Source: OLB11 sp041392835 (GTDB lineage Bacteria; Bacteroidota; Bacteroidia; Chitinophagales; Chitinophagaceae). From it: a stretch of DNA of 64,000 nt. The notes under the pieces were generated by a model. That model was not told where the DNA came from and did no database searches. It was given only the letters and a program-made list of their open reading frames with translations. A program made the position numbers and the translations under genes. Shown here piece by piece: positions 63,401 through 64,000 of this stretch. The stretch spans positions 558,001 to 622,000 of the forward strand of contig JAWKLF010000001.1 in assembly GCA_041392835.1 (NCBI GenBank), in the 5' to 3' direction. The stretch's first letter is position 1. Every line of letters starts with the position of its first letter.

Positions 63401-63798
63401 TGTAAAATGGTATTTGTATCTGTTGTAATTGACAAAGAGATGGCATTGCCAAAACCTGGGTCGGAATCAATAAAATACTCAGCTTTTACTATGGGTGCTA
63501 CTATTTCTGGAGATACTATAGCGGAATCTTTGTAAAATTTTTTCAAGTTTGTTATACTCCAAGTACCATTAGAATCTTTTGATCTAAATCCTATGGTGTG
63601 ATAGCCTTTATTTAGTGTAGCCACATTTATAGAGTAATTATTTATTTCTACATTGCTATCTAAATTAATCGGTATTAGAATCCCATTGCCATAGCCAGGA
63701 TCTGTATCTATGAAATACTCAGTTTCAACTATTTGTTGAGCACTTAAAATATGCGAAACATACAATAATAAAATACTGAAAAGTACTTTCAACTTCAT
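60409..63798 (-). CDS. Secreted protein with ten EYFIDxDPGxGN repeats, MopE-like module and dockerin-like C-terminus
   Basis: This 1129-residue protein has a signal peptide (FSILLLYVSHILSAQ). Ten repeats of 75-85 residues begin A/T-E-Y-F-I-D-x-D-P-G-x-G-N and end in GFRxQDSLGxWSITNLKKIYKDS or HLLSIRVKDSxGxWSLFSSKMI; five precede and five follow a central module (about residues 415-555) with three Asp-rich loops of the type DLDADGFG ... DCNDNDASLH, as in MopE or thrombospondin type 3 repeats. The last 190 residues match the C-terminal module of the protein at 1291-6381, including GDINQDGFVDIFDF and the final VGVIMP. Calcium-dependent folding is likely. No known catalytic domain is visible; a structural or adhesive surface role is inferred. 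Its start is 3 bases after the preceding stop. Confidence 0.85.
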   Translation of the reverse strand: MKLKVLFSILLLYVSHILSAQQIVETEYFIDTDPGYGNGILIPINLDSNVEINNYSINVATLNKGYHTIGFRSKDSNGTWSITNLKKFYKDSAIVSPEIVAPIVKAEYFIDSDPGFGNAISLSITTDTNTILQSTLINLSTVNPGFHTIGFRSQDSMGKWSITNLKRFYKDSTLAILDKQFPIVKAEYFIDTDPGFGNASSLSISMDTNVILNYTTINLSSVSSGFHTLGFRTQDSLGKWSITNLKKIYKDSMLSIPNKRVPIVKAEYFIDTDPGFGMAFSLPIAIDTNSILQNSQINLSTVNPGFHTIGFRTQDSLGTWSITNLKKIYKDSTLSNVATLAPIVKVEYFIDLDPGFGNGINLPINADTQVVFSNYTLPLSIASSGFHQFVCRTQVADGKWSICNTMKIFVSTSKWFEDLDADGFGNVSQFIFSTSQPIGYVLDSTDCNDNDASLHALFPFYVDNDLDGIGAGNMVFVCAQNNVLAPIGYSLVNTDCNDNDSSVYNTTALYNDLDGDGFGDTTTMQFFCVGLPYTIPNGKVLNGDDCNDNNPNIYPGTIERAEYFFDHDPGFNNGISLSVFPNNTDSIHDSYSIIIPNTLSAGGHILNARVKTCKAAWSAFESSYLYVEDSITIDAPLVRAEYFIDNDPGEGNRDSILFIPSADTINAISSIPIPNALAKGIHEVYLRVQDSTGQWGTFESRIFYYIDKVYASPLVAAEYFIDNDPGIGNGVSISVGLASDTFSILSNITMPANLETGMHLLSIRVKDSLGDWSLFSSKMIHITASAISTPLVAAEYFIDNDPGVGNASSLNIGMAMDTMNILANISIPSNLPTGMHLLSIRVMDSIGKWSLFSSKMIHITASAISTPLVAAEYFIDNDPGVGNGIAISTAYVVDTLTTTENITLPSTISIGAHQLCIRVKDSVGTWSLMNATPFNVTGFLGIKLFIEGYYVGNNEMANVLLNQGEPSHILASDSIIISVMNEVSPGSWNSLFEKKVELKTNGEAYISFPASLHGNMYYLKINHRNTVETWTSTPILIDSLTQYNFSLSANQAFGNNQKEVAPGVFALYTGDINQDGFVDIFDFLDWDVDNQNFSFGYLPTDLNGDGFVDIFDFLIWDPNNQAFVGVIMP
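60412..60990 (-). repeat. C-terminal module shared with the protein at 1291-6381
   Basis: Encodes KLFIEGYYVG, INHRNTVETWT, GDINQDGFVDIFDF, TDLNGDGFVDIFDF and VGVIMP in the same order and spacing as at 5812-6381. See that entry for the comparison. Confidence 0.85.
61140..63740 (-). repeat. Tandem ~240-bp repeats of the EYFIDxDPGxGN protein
   Basis: Ten units in two blocks of five (about 62700-63740 and 61140-62120). Units near 61140-61250 and 61380-61490 share DNA stretches of about 80 bases with only one or two differences, indicating recent duplication or conversion. The blocks are separated by the MopE-like module. Confidence 0.82.
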
Positions 63799-63801
63799 CT
63801 T

Positions 63802-64000
63802 TTAGTTGTTAGAACGTGTGCTAAGATTTATAATAATATCGTTGGTGTTAATATAGCTTGGGACTTGCAGTTCGTATATACTAGGAAAGGATGGAAGGGT
63901 TCCAAGTTTAATAGGCTTGTTGCCAGAAAAAATGCCAACATCTAAGTTCTTTGCCTTTGCGGTTAATTCCTGTGCAGGAAAAGGATTGGTATTGTTAAAA
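63802..64000 (-). CDS. Partial gene, C-terminal end of an unrecognised protein
   Basis: The minus strand is open from the window edge to the stop at 63804-63802 and encodes about 65 residues, including FPAQELTAKAKNLDVGIFSG and LPSFPSIYELQVPSY, ending LSTRSNN. The start is outside the window. The stop lies 3 bases before the ATG of the repeat protein, so both are probably in one operon. No family was recognised; the composition (Asn, Ser, Ile, Tyr) suits an exported protein. Confidence 0.6.
   Translation of the reverse strand, partial: FNNTNPFPAQELTAKAKNLDVGIFSGNKPIKLGTLPSFPSIYELQVPSYINTNDIIINLSTRSNN

Noticed and set aside
1..64000. tRNA, rRNA, CRISPR array, prophage or integrase genes
   Set aside because: Scanning the intergenic intervals showed no cloverleaf-like segments, no short regularly spaced repeats and no integrase or phage structural genes. 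A tRNA or small RNA could still be missed without a covariance search.

Overview
The window reads as a chromosomal stretch of a Bacteroidota bacterium. By eye it is about one third G+C. Supporting signs are: genes preceded by the Bacteroidota promoter pattern TTG-N19-23-TAnnTTTG (best cases at 1243, 21537, 26509, 31038 and on the minus strand at 49255); type IX secretion (T9SS) C-terminal sorting domains on two proteins (39606-41135, 41488-43769); several short-lipobox lipoproteins; Omp28-like, DUF3857 and DUF4369-TlpA proteins; and a bacterial geranylgeranylglyceryl phosphate synthase. I cannot fix the order or genus. No rRNA, tRNA, CRISPR array or intact insertion sequence was seen.

Layout. 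1-6381: 3' part of a TPR-type sensor histidine kinase, then a 1.7k-residue secreted beta-helix protein. 6507-9338: a polytopic membrane protein and the ComM/YifB ATPase. 9434-14168: a tightly overlapping three-gene cassette on the minus strand (unrecognised protein, phospholipase-D-type nuclease, SNF2-type helicase), the best candidate here for an undescribed defence system. 14403-17517: zinc metallopeptidase, YbjQ protein, glutaminyl-cyclase-like lipoprotein, Omp28-like lipoprotein. 17661-25264: exonuclease/GIY-YIG fusion, alpha/beta hydrolase, FeoA, histidine ammonia-lyase, PhyH-type oxygenase, PaaG-like isomerase and a DUF3857 protein. 25384-30991: a frameshifted small lipoprotein, acyltransferase, NagZ-like hydrolase, and a sulfur-handling group (Crp/Fnr regulator, rhodanese, MBL-rhodanese fusion, TPMT-like methyltransferase).

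31500-43769 is a surface-protein block: a 2680-residue repeat protein, a T9SS-sorted companion sharing one of its modules, and a frameshifted gingipain-like T9SS protein. 43897-45486 holds paaB, paaC and paaD without paaA. 45571-49199 carries the ether-lipid synthase, an ArnT-like glycosyltransferase and dnaN. 49447-53236 is a plus-strand run: a frameshifted DUF4369-TlpA gene, pyrD, terC, tfoX-like and tadA. 53378-54298 is a lone Mrr-type endonuclease. 54411-60178 is a minus-strand run: Na+/solute symporter, O-methyltransferase, LysM glucosaminidase, hpt and fabH. 60409-64000 is a 1129-residue repeat protein plus the end of another gene.

The large secreted proteins at the two ends (1291-6381 and 60409-63798) share the same C-terminal module of about 190 residues, ending in paired Ca-binding-like loops and VGVIMP/VEVIMP, so they probably share an export or anchoring route. 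Three genes (25384-25580, 41488-43769, 49447-50563) each appear to carry one frameshift. These may be real lesions or sequence errors, and reads should decide.
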